In this document: positions 52,948-62,447 of the stretch, piece by piece
How positions within the stretch are numbered: the stretch's first letter is position 1
How the letters are laid out: the number at the start of each line of letters is the position of its first letter
From: Bacillota bacterium
Lineage (GTDB): Bacteria; Bacillota; Clostridia; Lachnospirales; Lachnospiraceae
Direction of reading: 5' to 3'
Length of the DNA: 64,000 bases
Assembly: GCA_023392995.1 (NCBI GenBank)
Contig: JAEWMZ010000249.1
Span: 1-64,000, forward strand
Made by a program: the position numbers and the translations under genes
Notes under the pieces: model-generated
The model's database searches: none
Told to the model about the DNA's origin: nothing
What the model saw: the letters and a program-made list of their open reading frames with translations, nothing else

Positions 52948-55671
52948 ATGAAACCAAATGTATTAAGATGCGAATTTCTCGTGAACCCAATTGGAATAGA
53001 CTCAACCAAACCGAGACTGTTTTGGAAATTTGATTTAGAAGCAGAAGTATATGGAGCAAAACAAACAGCTTATCAAATTCAAGCGGCACAGAGCCCGGAG
53101 AGTTTACTAAAAGGGGAATTCATTTGGGATTCAGGTAAAGTTGTTAGTGATGAAAGTAATCATATCCTTTATCAAGGAAAGGATTTGAAAAGCCGTGAGC
53201 GCATTTATTGGCAGGTAAAGGTATGGGATCAGGATAAGCAGGAGGGAGAATGGAGCGAACCTGCCTTCTTTGAACTGGGACTTTTAAAGCCGCAAGATTG
53301 GAAAGCGGCATGGATTAATCCGGAAAAAGAAACAGATCCGGTTGTTCGTTATCCTGCCTCCTATCTGAGAAATGAATTTCAATTAGAAGAAAAAGTAAAA
53401 AAGGCAAGACTATATATAACTTCCTGTGGTATCTACGAAGCATGGCTGAATGGAACAAGAGTTGGAGACCAGGTATTCACACCCGGAGCAACCAGCTACA
53501 ATAAGAGATTACAATACCAGACCTATGATGTTACCGGACTATTGGAAAAGGGTAAGAATGCAATTGGTGCAATACTTGGTGATGGCTGGTATCGCGGAAG
53601 CTTGGGTAATGCTGGTAACAAAAATGTCTATGGAACGAATGTATTATTATTGGCACAACTTGAAATAGAGTTAAATAACGGTAAGATGACTACAATTGTA
53701 ACAGATAAGTCCTGGAAAGCAACAAAGGAAGGGCCGATTCTCTTAAGCGACTTACAGGATGGAGAAATGTACGATGCCGCTAAAGAGATGTTAGGCTGGA
53801 GCAATGTTGGTTTTAATGATAATAATTGGTCGAATGTATTGATCGGCAATCAGGATTATAAGATTTTGGTGGGTTCTAATAGTGTTCCGATTCGGGAAAA
53901 AGAACAATTTTCACCCAAAGTTTTGCATACGCCGGATGGTAATACTGTATTGGATTTTGGACAGAATATGGCTGGGTATGTTAACTTTAAGGTAAAAGGT
54001 GCAAAAGGTCACAAGGTTACTTTAATTCATGGTGAGGCATTGGATCAGAATGGGAATTTTACAATGGAGCACCTGAATAACACTTCAAGACCAAAGACGA
54101 ATCCTCTGAAACAGGAGATTCAGTATACCTTAAAAGGAGAGAGAACGGAGGAATATAAGCCTCATTTCACAATTCATGGGTTCCAGTATGTTTTGGTAAA
54201 AGACTGGCCGGAAGAGGTTAATCCGGAAAACTTTACAGCAATTGCGGTATATTCCGATATGACGCAGACCGGAGAATTTGAATGCTCTAATCCACTAATC
54301 AATAAGTTGGTAAGTAATACCTTATGGAGTCAGAAATCAAACTTTGTAGATATACCGGTGGATTGCCCTCAAAGAGAAAGGGCAGCCTGGACAGGAGATG
54401 CTCAGGTATTTGCCAGAACAGGAAGTACACTGATGGATGCAGCTTCCTTCTACAGCAAATGGATGAAGGATGTTGCAGTACAGCAAAAAGAAGATGGCAT
54501 GATTAAAAACATAGCTCCAGCCATAAGCAGCGGAAAAGATGTAATGGCAACAGTTGAGGGTTCTGCAGGATGGGGAGATGCTGCGGTAATTATTCCCTGG
54601 ACTATGTATCAGGTTTATGGTGATAAAAGAATTCTGGAAGAACAATGGGACAGTATGAAGGCTTGGGTGGATTATGAGGCAAAGCTTGCAAGAAAGTCCC
54701 ATTGGAGTCGCATTTTTAAAAGAAATCCATATCGGAAATATACCTGGGATACCAAGTTCCACTGGGGTGAATGGGCAGAGCCTGCATCTGAAGACCATCC
54801 CCAAGATGATATTATGCATAATGTATTATTTTCCGTTCCAGAGGTTGCAACTGCATATTTTGCTCATTCCAGTGAACTTTTATCAAAAATAGCTGATATT
54901 TTAGGTAAGAAAGATGAAGCTGCAAAGTATAAAGAACTTTCGGAAAATGTTAAGAAGGCGTATCTGTATAACTTTACGGATAATGGAAAAATTGAATCCT
55001 CAAGACAATGTCTCTATGTAAGACCATTAGCATTTGGACTTCTTCCGGAAGATAAGAGACAGCAGGCGGCAGATAATTTGAATACGCTGGTTGTAAAGAG
55101 AGATTATCACGTGGGCACAGGATTTCTTTCCACTCAGTTCCTTTGCAAGGTGCTTTGTGATTATGGATATGTAGAGACCGCATATAAGCTAGTAGAACAG
55201 ACCAGAATGCCTAGCTGGTTATATCCGATTACCAGAGGAGCCACTTCAATATGGGAACAATGGGATGGTATTAATGAAAGTAACGTTGTAAGAGAATCCT
55301 TGAATCATTATTCTCCCGGTGCTGTTGTTGGATGGTTTTTCCAGTATGTTGCCGGAATTGATCTGGATTCCGAGAGTATAGCATATAAGAACTTTGTAAT
55401 AGCACCAAAGCCGGGCGGTTCTTTAACAAAGGCCAGAGGAGTATACGACAGCATTTGTGGTAAGATTGAAAGTGATTGGGAAAGAACTGATACACAATTT
55501 ACCTTAAAGGTTCAAATACCACCCAATACTTCAGCTAAGGTGGTTCTTCCCTGCAAGGACGTTGCGAAAGTTAAAATATTACAAGGGAGAGCAGAAAGCA
55601 AAGAATTATATCTTGAAAATAATTTAGTAAGCATCAATTTGGAATCCGGCAGATATGAATTTGCTTGTTAA
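52948..55671 (+). CDS. GH78 alpha-L-rhamnosidase (third copy)
   Basis: A 907-residue GH78 enzyme starting MKPNVLRCEFLVNPIGIDST at ATG 52948, with TTAGGAGG upstream; the open frame continues to 52852 but runs through an inverted repeat. Family segments are LNGTRVGDQVFTPGATSYNK, CPQRERAAWTGDAQ with likely acid E477, and GATSIWEQWDGI with likely base E770. It is closer to the first copy than to the second but lacks the helical tail and ends INLESGRYEFAC. No signal peptide. It follows the ABC importer, suggesting that it processes the imported sugar. Confidence 0.93.
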   Translation: MKPNVLRCEFLVNPIGIDSTKPRLFWKFDLEAEVYGAKQTAYQIQAAQSPESLLKGEFIWDSGKVVSDESNHILYQGKDLKSRERIYWQVKVWDQDKQEGEWSEPAFFELGLLKPQDWKAAWINPEKETDPVVRYPASYLRNEFQLEEKVKKARLYITSCGIYEAWLNGTRVGDQVFTPGATSYNKRLQYQTYDVTGLLEKGKNAIGAILGDGWYRGSLGNAGNKNVYGTNVLLLAQLEIELNNGKMTTIVTDKSWKATKEGPILLSDLQDGEMYDAAKEMLGWSNVGFNDNNWSNVLIGNQDYKILVGSNSVPIREKEQFSPKVLHTPDGNTVLDFGQNMAGYVNFKVKGAKGHKVTLIHGEALDQNGNFTMEHLNNTSRPKTNPLKQEIQYTLKGERTEEYKPHFTIHGFQYVLVKDWPEEVNPENFTAIAVYSDMTQTGEFECSNPLINKLVSNTLWSQKSNFVDIPVDCPQRERAAWTGDAQVFARTGSTLMDAASFYSKWMKDVAVQQKEDGMIKNIAPAISSGKDVMATVEGSAGWGDAAVIIPWTMYQVYGDKRILEEQWDSMKAWVDYEAKLARKSHWSRIFKRNPYRKYTWDTKFHWGEWAEPASEDHPQDDIMHNVLFSVPEVATAYFAHSSELLSKIADILGKKDEAAKYKELSENVKKAYLYNFTDNGKIESSRQCLYVRPLAFGLLPEDKRQQAADNLNTLVVKRDYHVGTGFLSTQFLCKVLCDYGYVETAYKLVEQTRMPSWLYPITRGATSIWEQWDGINESNVVRESLNHYSPGAVVGWFFQYVAGIDLDSESIAYKNFVIAPKPGGSLTKARGVYDSICGKIESDWERTDTQFTLKVQIPPNTSAKVVLPCKDVAKVKILQGRAESKELYLENNLVSINLESGRYEFAC

Positions 55672-55691
55672 ATAATTAAGAAACGATAAAT

Positions 55692-55746
55692 AAAGATAGC
55701 TCCAATGTATCTTGCAGATAAGACACATTGGGGCTATCTTTATATT
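55692..55746. terminator. Bidirectional terminator between GH78 and TetR
   Basis: AAAGATAGCTCCAATGT pairs with ACATTGGGGCTATCTTT, with one G-T pair, around a 16-nt loop. T-rich sequence flanks both sides, serving both convergent genes. Confidence 0.8.
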
Positions 55747-55761
55747 ATAAAATAGTGGTTA

Positions 55762-56349
55762 TCAAATTTTCTTCATAAAAATTTCTGAATTAATTAACTT
55801 GGTTAATAAATTTTTTGCTTCTGCACTGGTCTCCTCTACGGTTCGTTTTTGATGAATACTTTCAATAATAAAAGCACTCATTCCGTGATAAAGGAAACTG
55901 GAAATCTTATTGGAAGGATAATTGAAATTAATCCTATTGTCTTCATTAAAATGTTTGATGTATAAGTCCAGCTGTTTTTTAAGATAATTATTAAGCGCAT
56001 AGGAAGGATATGGGTTTTCTTCCGGTGTAAGATGTGAGAAAAAGTTACGATTATCATCCATCTTCTTAATATTGCATTCTAATAAATTACATAATCCAGA
56101 AACATATTCTTCGAGAACATTATTACAGGGTTGGGACTCAATGACAACTTCTCCAATAAAGTCCTGAAAGATTTCATCAATCAGTTCATACTTATCATTG
56201 TAATGATTATAAAAAGTAATACGGCTCGTATCAGATCTGTCACACAATTCTTTCACAGTTATTTTTTCAAAAGTTTTCTCTTCCAGCAATGAAATTAAAG
56301 TATGTTTCAAAATAATCTTTGTTTTCTTAATACGTTTATCCTCTAACAT
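55762..56349 (-). CDS. TetR/AcrR family regulator
   Basis: A 195-residue regulator. The N-terminal domain is KTKIILKHTLISLLEEKTFE, ITVKELCDRSDTSRITFYNH and YNDKYELIDEIFQDFIGEVV. The C-terminal part (SSFLYHGMSAFIIESIHQKR) is of the same general class as the TetR at 31954. AGGAGTG precedes ATG 56349. Divergent from the GH43-type gene, and the shared region contains the palindrome GTTATAATAAC (56371-56381), a possible operator. Confidence 0.88.
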   Translation of the reverse strand: MLEDKRIKKTKIILKHTLISLLEEKTFEKITVKELCDRSDTSRITFYNHYNDKYELIDEIFQDFIGEVVIESQPCNNVLEEYVSGLCNLLECNIKKMDDNRNFFSHLTPEENPYPSYALNNYLKKQLDLYIKHFNEDNRINFNYPSNKISSFLYHGMSAFIIESIHQKRTVEETSAEAKNLLTKLINSEIFMKKI

Positions 56350-56480
56350 ATTTTACACACTCCTTAATTTGTTATAATAACTAACATAATTGCATAACTG
56401 TAATTGTTGCTAATGGACAGATTTAATATAATTATAAACATATGTTGAGTTATTGGCAATAATTATTGGAGGAAACTATA

Positions 56481-56510
56481 ATGGAACAAATGCTAAGAAA
56501 AAGATTATAA
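56481..56510 (+). other. Nine-codon ORF with a good ribosome binding site
   Basis: TTGGAGGAAACTATA precedes an ATG that opens nine codons (MEQMLRKRL) ending TAA. It may be a leader peptide of the GH43 transcript or the 5' stub of a lost gene. Otherwise 56382-56660 shows nothing beyond the GH43 ribosome binding site. Confidence 0.3.
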
Positions 56511-56660
56511 CATAAGTTTTTTAGTAGCTAAATCAAATCCGAGGAAGTGTTAAAGAGGGAAAAGTGGATTGGTTATCCGGTGGGACAACAAACAATAAAA
56601 CAAGCAACTTAGTGCCTGCAATCCAAAGTTAGCGGCTTTAAAGAAAGGAAGTGTTATAAA

Positions 56661-57743
56661 ATGAAATACAATAGTATTCAGCCAGGTTTGAAAGAGTGGC
56701 AAGACACGGATGGAAAGAAGATACAGGCGCATGGATTTTCTGTTATTTGGGATGAAAATGAAAAAAAATATTACTGGTATGGTGAAAATAAGGAATTTTC
56801 TAAAAAGGGCGGTCATATCTGGACCTACGGAATTCGCCTCTATTCCTCCGAGGATTTTTATAATTGGAAAGATGAGGGCTTTATAATTCCTCCCGAAACG
56901 GATCCTTTCTCGCCGTTGGAGCCCGGTAAATGTTTAGATCGTCCCCATATTATTTATTGCGCAAAAACAAAGAAATATGTGGCATGGTTGAAGATTATGA
57001 GTGGAGGAGAAAACAGCCAGTACATGACGATAATGCAGTCAGATAGCTTTAAAGGACCGTATGAGTTTGTGAATAAATGCTATAAACCTCTTCAAATGGA
57101 TAGCGGTGATTTTGATTTGTATGTGGATGAGGAAACTGGCAAAGGCTATTATTGGTTTGAACGTCCGCATTTCGAAATGATCTGTGCAACGCTTAATGAA
57201 GAATTTACTGGTGTGACGGGAGAATTTTCGATACATTTTCCTGACATACTGCCTCCTTATACCAGAGAGGCTCCAACCCATTTTATGAGAAACGGAAAAC
57301 ATTACTTATTTACCTCAGGTACAAGCGGCTATTATCCAAATAAGACGAAGGTTGCTGTATTTGATGATTACCATGGAGAATATACTGATCTTGGTGATCC
57401 TTGTATCGGTGACAAGGCAGAAAATACATTCTGTGCGCAAATTACGGATGTTATTAAAATTCCAGGTAAGAAGGACTTGTATGTGGCGGTGGCAGATCGA
57501 TGGAAGCCGGGACATAACAGTAAAATTATGACGATGTCAACGCAAAAAGTAATGGAAAAGATGTTTAAAAACTACCAGCCGGATAGAACCCCTAAGCCGG
57601 AGGGAACTCTTTTAGATTCGTCGGAAGACAAACATACTGATGATACTTATAAATCAACCTATGTATGGCTTCCCATAGAGTGGGAAGGTGATAAGCCAGT
57701 ACTTCGGTGGCATAAGGAGTGGAAATTGGAAAATTATAACTGA
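56661..57743 (+). CDS. GH43-type glycoside hydrolase, apparently truncated
   Basis: A 360-residue five-bladed beta-propeller enzyme. DTDGKKIQAHGFSVIWDE and YYWYGENKE near the N terminus are typical of the GH43 subfamilies that include exo-beta-1,3-galactanases (GH43_24 and relatives); CLDRPHIIYCAKTKKYVAWL and the TREAPTHFMRNGKHYLFTSG blade also fit. No signal peptide. The frame stops at TGA 57741-57743, but the same frame stays open for 41 more codons with protein-like sequence, so a longer ancestral protein is likely. The propeller itself looks complete, so activity may be kept. Divergent TetR suggests repression-based control. Confidence 0.82.
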   Translation: MKYNSIQPGLKEWQDTDGKKIQAHGFSVIWDENEKKYYWYGENKEFSKKGGHIWTYGIRLYSSEDFYNWKDEGFIIPPETDPFSPLEPGKCLDRPHIIYCAKTKKYVAWLKIMSGGENSQYMTIMQSDSFKGPYEFVNKCYKPLQMDSGDFDLYVDEETGKGYYWFERPHFEMICATLNEEFTGVTGEFSIHFPDILPPYTREAPTHFMRNGKHYLFTSGTSGYYPNKTKVAVFDDYHGEYTDLGDPCIGDKAENTFCAQITDVIKIPGKKDLYVAVADRWKPGHNSKIMTMSTQKVMEKMFKNYQPDRTPKPEGTLLDSSEDKHTDDTYKSTYVWLPIEWEGDKPVLRWHKEWKLENYN

Positions 57744-57866
57744 TACAAAGATATCAGCGGGTTGCAGATCAATGGCCGAATGAAGGATGGTAGCATGCAG
57801 GGACTGCTGGAAATGGCCAATGGACATTACATTCGTGGCATCCGCGGGATGATTAAGGGAGAATAA
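57744..57866 (+). pseudogene. In-frame C-terminal extension of GH43 behind a TGA
   Basis: Immediately after the GH43 stop, in the same frame, 40 codons read YKDISGLQINGRMKDG, then SMQGLLEMANGHYIRGIRGM and IKGE, before TAA at 57864-57866. There is no ribosome binding site. A TGG to TGA change (Trp codon) would explain the interruption. Confidence 0.6.
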
Positions 57867-57910
57867 GAATGTTAAGCGCATAGACTAAAAATGTCTGTTC
57901 CCAATACAGC

Positions 57911-58038
57911 AAAAGGCAGTCCATGAGGGCTGCCTTTAAAGTTATGAATTTCAATACTTTTTGCCAATGTAATTCATTAATATATGAAATCAAAGGTTAA
58001 ATCAGTAGGTAACACTCCTGAACAAAATTAAATATCCT
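57911..58038. repeat. 128-bp intergenic repeat, copy 1
   Basis: Direct repeat of 60954-61081, with constant offset (3043) and only a few mismatches. It starts with a terminator hairpin (AAAGGCAGTCC with GGGCTGCCTTT) and continues through AAATCAGTAGGTAACACTCC. It lies after the GH43 gene and near the 3' end of a minus-strand AraC gene. Confidence 0.9.
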
Positions 58039-58082
58039 TATTATTAAAGGTTCACTTATAATAACAAATGTAGAAATTTATA

Positions 58083-59129
58083 TCAAATATTATTCTTTTT
58101 CCGGATATCACCAGGGAGCATCTGAAATTTTTCTTTGAATTTCTGATAGAAAAATCCCTGATTGTGATATCCGATTTTTTCTGCTATTTTTTCGATAGAA
58201 TCATCAGTTGTCTCAATAAGACGTAAGGCTTCGGTCAGACGAATATTCTGGATATAGGAAGATAAGGTACCACAACCAGCTTTTCGAAAAATGCGATTTA
58301 GATAGTCAGGGTTGTAATGGAACATTTCTCCAATTTCGGAAACAGATACATCGGCATAATAATGGTTTACATAGCTTTGAATATCCAAAACTAAAGCATG
58401 ATGAAGATCCGCTGCATCATCGGTGGTGACCTGCATATGAAATTCTTTGGTAAGAAGGTCCAGGATACGTTCTACAGAACCTATAATTAACCTTTTTTTT
58501 CCATGGAGGTTGGTCTGTAATTCGGTAAGAATTGTTGTAAAAGCTTGAATTGTTGATGGAGTCTCGCCAATAGGAGAAAAACGCACATAAAGATACTGAG
58601 AGCGTTTTTGGTTAATTAGTTTTTTTAAAGCTAACGTATAATCAAAAGAATCAGAACCATTAATAAACTGCTCAAAAAAGCTGTCATCCACTCCAAGATA
58701 AAGTAGGGTGCATTCTTCATTATACAGGTATTCTCCATGGGAAATGCCTGCATTAATAAGCAGTAATTCACCCTGGGAAAGTGTTAGGTGCTTGTCTTCT
58801 ACATGTATTTTCAGTGTGCCATTTACAACGTAGGCAAGCTCGATATGATTGTGTGCGTGATCAGCACAGCGCATACCGTTTGGAAAAGGTATTTTCCAGG
58901 CATAAAAAGCTGGCGCAGACAAAAGCGCATAAAAAATTTCCTGTACGCAGTCTACACCGGTGTGCCATCCTGTCAGAGTGACCAAGTCATACATGATACG
59001 ATGTTGTTCATCTGCATGAAAATGGTAAGTGTTGCTCATGATGGTCTGATGTTCTTCATAGGTTTTTGGTATTGGTTGATTATTTGTAGCTTTCTCTATA
59101 CATTCACATAAAATCTGTTTAATATTCAT
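58083..59129 (-). CDS. AraC family regulator with cupin sensor
   Basis: A 348-residue regulator. A cupin sensor at about residues 85-150 contains CADHAHNHIELAYVVNGTLK and LLINAGISHGEYLY. The C-terminal DNA-binding domain has VSVSEIGEMFHYNPDYLNRI and DSIEKIAEKIGYHNQGFFYQ, ending MLPGDIRKKN. It is unrelated in its sensor to the three PocR-like paralogs. No ribosome binding site is visible before ATG 59129, so a leaderless or internal start is possible. Divergent from the GH35-like gene, its likely target. Confidence 0.9.
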   Translation of the reverse strand: MNIKQILCECIEKATNNQPIPKTYEEHQTIMSNTYHFHADEQHRIMYDLVTLTGWHTGVDCVQEIFYALLSAPAFYAWKIPFPNGMRCADHAHNHIELAYVVNGTLKIHVEDKHLTLSQGELLLINAGISHGEYLYNEECTLLYLGVDDSFFEQFINGSDSFDYTLALKKLINQKRSQYLYVRFSPIGETPSTIQAFTTILTELQTNLHGKKRLIIGSVERILDLLTKEFHMQVTTDDAADLHHALVLDIQSYVNHYYADVSVSEIGEMFHYNPDYLNRIFRKAGCGTLSSYIQNIRLTEALRLIETTDDSIEKIAEKIGYHNQGFFYQKFKEKFQMLPGDIRKKNNI

Positions 59130-59331
59130 AAAAAAAGTATATCATTATTTAAAAAATATTACAAGAATAAAACGGATTTGGTAAGTAATAATTAGATGTA
59201 GTGTCGGCAAGTGAAATTAAAAGAGAGAATAATAAAAAATATAATAGGATTAGACAAAAAGCATTGACTAAAAAATGCTAAACAATGTCAAAGCGGAACA
59301 AACTGAACTGAGAATAATGGAGGAGAAAGAG

Positions 59332-60921
59332 ATGAGCAGCAAAAGAACAATTTTTCAGGTAAATGGAAAGCCATTTATTGCAATCGCAGGAGAAGCGCGG
59401 AACTCAAGTGCGTCAAATGCCCAGTATATGCTGAAAGTATGGGAACGAGCAAGGGAATTAGGTTTGAATACTGTACTTCTTCCTGTATCATGGGAGTTGA
59501 TTGAGCCAGTAGAAGGACAGTTTAAGTTTCAACTAATGGATGACATTATTAACCAGGCAAGAGAAAATGGAATGCATATTATTTTTCTTTGGTTCGGTAG
59601 CTGGAAAAATGCGTCATGTATGTATGCACCGGAATGGGTAAAGAAGGATATGGTACGTTTTCCAAGAGCACAGGTGGAAAAGGGAAAAAATAAAATTAGA
59701 CTTGTCAACTTTTATGGAATGGAATATACCACACTTTCCTATTTAGGTGAAGAAACAAATCAGGCGGATGCAAAGGCATTTACAGAATTTATGAAACACC
59801 TAAAGAATGTAGATGAAAAACAGCGTACCGTAATTGCCGTCCAGGTAGAAAATGAGGTCGGTATTATGGGAAGTGCCAGAGAGCATTCAGATGATGCTGA
59901 TAGATTATTTGCGGAGGCTGTACCAGAGGAATTTCTTTCTTATATGAAGTATCATACTGCAGAAATGGAACATGGAATCAAAGAGGTTGTGGAAAACTGC
60001 GCTGAGAGAGGAAGCTGGGAGGAAGTATTTGGGGCGTACGCAGAAGAAGTTTTCTCTGCCTATTATATTGCAAGTTATGTGGAAAAGGTTGCTTCTGCAG
60101 GAAAAAGAGTGTATCCCCTTCCAATGACAGTAAATTGCTGGCTGGACAAGGGTGCAGAAGTGGGCATGTATCCATCTGGAGGACCAGTGGCAAAGGTAAT
60201 CGAGGTATGGAAATATGCAGCGCCATCTATAGATGTATTTGCACCAGACATCTATGTGCCAAATTTTTGTGATGTATGTGATACATATACAAAGCTGGAT
60301 AATCCGCTATTTATTCCGGAAACAGCTACTCATTCTCATGCAGCTCCACGACAGGTGTATGCAGTTGGTCATTATCATGCAACATGTTATGCTCCTTTTG
60401 GATTTGAAGATATGGGACATCCATTTGAAGATAGTGATGCATTTCTTTTCGGAATGGACACTTCAGACCCATTGCTGCAAATACCTCAGAACGTAGACGA
60501 ATACAAATGGTGTTCCAATACACTAATCAGCATGATGGAACTTATTACGAGCAAATATGGAACCACCGATTTGCAGGCGGTTATTTCCGAAAGAATAGAT
60601 CATGATGAGGAAAGTAGTACCATGATATTTGGAGAATTTGGATTTAAGATAATAATGAACATGCCAATCATAACAAGAACAGATGGCGTTTGTATGATCG
60701 TAAAGGAAAGTGAGGATACCTTTTATATTTTGGCAAATGGATGTATTATTGCGCCATTTTCTGTGAACCCAGGTAAACCCAACTATGATATCATTTCCAT
60801 CGAAGAAGGAAAATTTGCAGATGGAAAATGGGAATCTGGACGTAGATTAAATGGGGATGAGAGTAGACTTTGTTTCAATACTTATACTTTGATAAAATTA
60901 AAAGTTTTTGCTTATAATTAA
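59332..60921 (+). CDS. GH35-like beta-galactosidase with DUF5597-type C terminus
   Basis: A 529-residue (beta/alpha)8 glycosidase. The N-terminal signature GEARNSSASNAQYM, LNTVLLPVSWELIEPVEGQF and FLWFGSWKNASCMYAPEWVK is that of the GH35 group linked to DUF5597. The acid/base is E175 in VQVENEVG and the nucleophile E330 in LFIPETATHS. The last ~130 residues form the DUF5597 beta domain. No signal peptide. ATG 59332 is chosen for GGAGG just upstream; longer starts at 59275 and 59317 overlap or precede that site. Probably a beta-galactosidase acting on imported galactosides. Confidence 0.88.
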   Translation: MSSKRTIFQVNGKPFIAIAGEARNSSASNAQYMLKVWERARELGLNTVLLPVSWELIEPVEGQFKFQLMDDIINQARENGMHIIFLWFGSWKNASCMYAPEWVKKDMVRFPRAQVEKGKNKIRLVNFYGMEYTTLSYLGEETNQADAKAFTEFMKHLKNVDEKQRTVIAVQVENEVGIMGSAREHSDDADRLFAEAVPEEFLSYMKYHTAEMEHGIKEVVENCAERGSWEEVFGAYAEEVFSAYYIASYVEKVASAGKRVYPLPMTVNCWLDKGAEVGMYPSGGPVAKVIEVWKYAAPSIDVFAPDIYVPNFCDVCDTYTKLDNPLFIPETATHSHAAPRQVYAVGHYHATCYAPFGFEDMGHPFEDSDAFLFGMDTSDPLLQIPQNVDEYKWCSNTLISMMELITSKYGTTDLQAVISERIDHDEESSTMIFGEFGFKIIMNMPIITRTDGVCMIVKESEDTFYILANGCIIAPFSVNPGKPNYDIISIEEGKFADGKWESGRRLNGDESRLCFNTYTLIKLKVFAYN

Positions 60922-60953
60922 AGATATAGAGCAGAACAATGAGAGGCTAGAGG

Positions 60954-61081
60954 AAAAGGCAGTCCAAGAGGGCTGCCTTTAAAGTTATGAATTTCTATAC
61001 TTTTTGCCAATATAATTTATTAATATATGGAATCAAAGGTTAAATCAGTAGGTAACACTCCTGAACAAAATTAAATATCCT
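60954..61081. repeat. 128-bp intergenic repeat, copy 2
   Basis: Copy of 57911-58038. The leading hairpin terminates the GH35-like gene. The repeat runs to the stop codon of the minus-strand AraC gene at 61080, so its last bases are within that gene. Confidence 0.9.
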
Positions 61082-62279
61082 AATTGGAAATTGTTTTTAA
61101 ACGATAGTCATTTGGAGTAATCCCTAGCTTCTTTTTAAATACATTCTGAAAATAACTTTGACTAGAGAAACATAAATAAAAACTGATTTCACTAATAGAT
61201 TTATTCGTATAGGTCAAAAGATATTTTGCTTCTTCAATTTTTCTGCTATTAATAAATTCATTGATACCAAAGCCTAGCTCCTGTTTAAATTTGCGTGAAA
61301 TAAATGAGCGGCTTTTATTAACATTAGCTGCTACATCTTCAACAGTGATAGGGCGATTGGTATTTGCATTAATGTAATTAATGCATTCATATATACATAA
61401 TGAGATACCAGAAGGTATTTTCGATGCAAGTACACGCTCCGTAAAATCAAACATCAATTGATACTGCAAGTTATAAATGTCTTCTACTGAATGTAACTTT
61501 TCCATCTTCTGTATATAGACATCACTTAATTGATACGCACTTTCCATATCTAAGCCACCTTTAATCGCTGCTCTCGTAACTAAGGTTGTCCCGGCAATAA
61601 ATAGATTCTTGATTTGTCTGATACCATTATCTGCTACTACACCAGGTGTTAATACAATTGGGGCTTCCAGAAGTTTTTTTAAGGCAGCCAAATCACCATT
61701 TTCAATAATGTTTAAGTATTGCTTTTCGAATTGATAAGTATTATGAAAATGTTGTTCTTCTTTTGCATTAAAAATTTTTGAGGTATGCTCTGTTGCTATT
61801 GGGAAAAGAATCTTACGGTTTTTATAATCTAAGATATTTTCCATAGTAAGTGTGGTAAAATTGATAGAATAATTAAGGAAACAGAGCGTGTGAAGAAAGC
61901 GATCAAAGGTCATTTTTGGAAATCCATTAATTAATTCATTTATTTGATTCATATGGCTTAAGGAGATAGAAGCGTCCTGCATAACTTCTTTTATCATCTC
62001 TTTTGACAGTAGGACGTTGGTGGTGGGACCAATGACAACACAACTATCCTTATTTTCATCAATTTTTACGATGCCAATATATATGAATTGCTTTGTTACG
62101 AGAAATGTAACGCTTTGAGGTTGATTTACTAAGACTTCCAGATATTTTTGAACAATATCAAGAGCTGAGTCAGCAGGAGGAAGTTGAAGCATTAGAGTAT
62201 CCTTTTCATAAAACCGTATCGGAATATTGGTGCAATTGTATAGGTAATTACAAAAGAGTATCACATCATTGTTTTTCAT
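61080..62279 (-). CDS. AraC family regulator, paralog 3
   Basis: A 399-residue regulator with the same architecture as those at 46080 and 47299. The sensor begins VILFCNYLYNCTNIPIRFYE and has FIYIGIVKIDENKDSCVVIG; the linker block FHNTYQFEKQYLNIIENGDL and TTLVTRAAIKGGLDMESAYQ is conserved. DNA-binding motifs are ITVEDVAANVNKSRSFISRK and KSISEISFYLCFSSQSYFQN, ending ITPNDYRLKT. AAGGAGGTGACAT precedes ATG. A copy of the proposed operator lies 15-51 bp upstream of its start, so it may be autoregulated as well as controlling the divergent symporter. Confidence 0.92.
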   Translation of the reverse strand: MKNNDVILFCNYLYNCTNIPIRFYEKDTLMLQLPPADSALDIVQKYLEVLVNQPQSVTFLVTKQFIYIGIVKIDENKDSCVVIGPTTNVLLSKEMIKEVMQDASISLSHMNQINELINGFPKMTFDRFLHTLCFLNYSINFTTLTMENILDYKNRKILFPIATEHTSKIFNAKEEQHFHNTYQFEKQYLNIIENGDLAALKKLLEAPIVLTPGVVADNGIRQIKNLFIAGTTLVTRAAIKGGLDMESAYQLSDVYIQKMEKLHSVEDIYNLQYQLMFDFTERVLASKIPSGISLCIYECINYINANTNRPITVEDVAANVNKSRSFISRKFKQELGFGINEFINSRKIEEAKYLLTYTNKSISEISFYLCFSSQSYFQNVFKKKLGITPNDYRLKTISN

Positions 62280-62293
62280 TATGTCACCTCCTT

Positions 62294-62354
62294 AACTAAT
62301 ATTATAATACCAGACACATTTTTACAATACAAAAATAATATGCACCAATCTAAT
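62294..62354 (+). promoter_or_regulatory. Operator/promoter P5 between AraC paralog 3 and the symporter
   Basis: AACTAATATTATAATAC (62294-62310) and ACACATTTTTACAATAC (62314-62330) are half-sites offset 20 nt; the second has two mismatches to the P1 half-site. TCTAAT (62349-62354) follows after 18 nt. It may serve the plus strand or repress the divergent AraC gene. Confidence 0.5.
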
Positions 62355-62447
62355 AAATTTAAAACTAATGATTTTGAAGCTTAACGAAGTTCTAGAATGA
62401 CTGGTATTAAATCTTAAAGTAATACGTTAACAGTTATTAATAATTAA

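Noticed and set aside
57741..57743. Selenocysteine reading of the GH43 TGA
   Set aside because: No SECIS-like hairpin is evident directly after the TGA, the position is not a redox site, and GH43 enzymes do not use selenocysteine.
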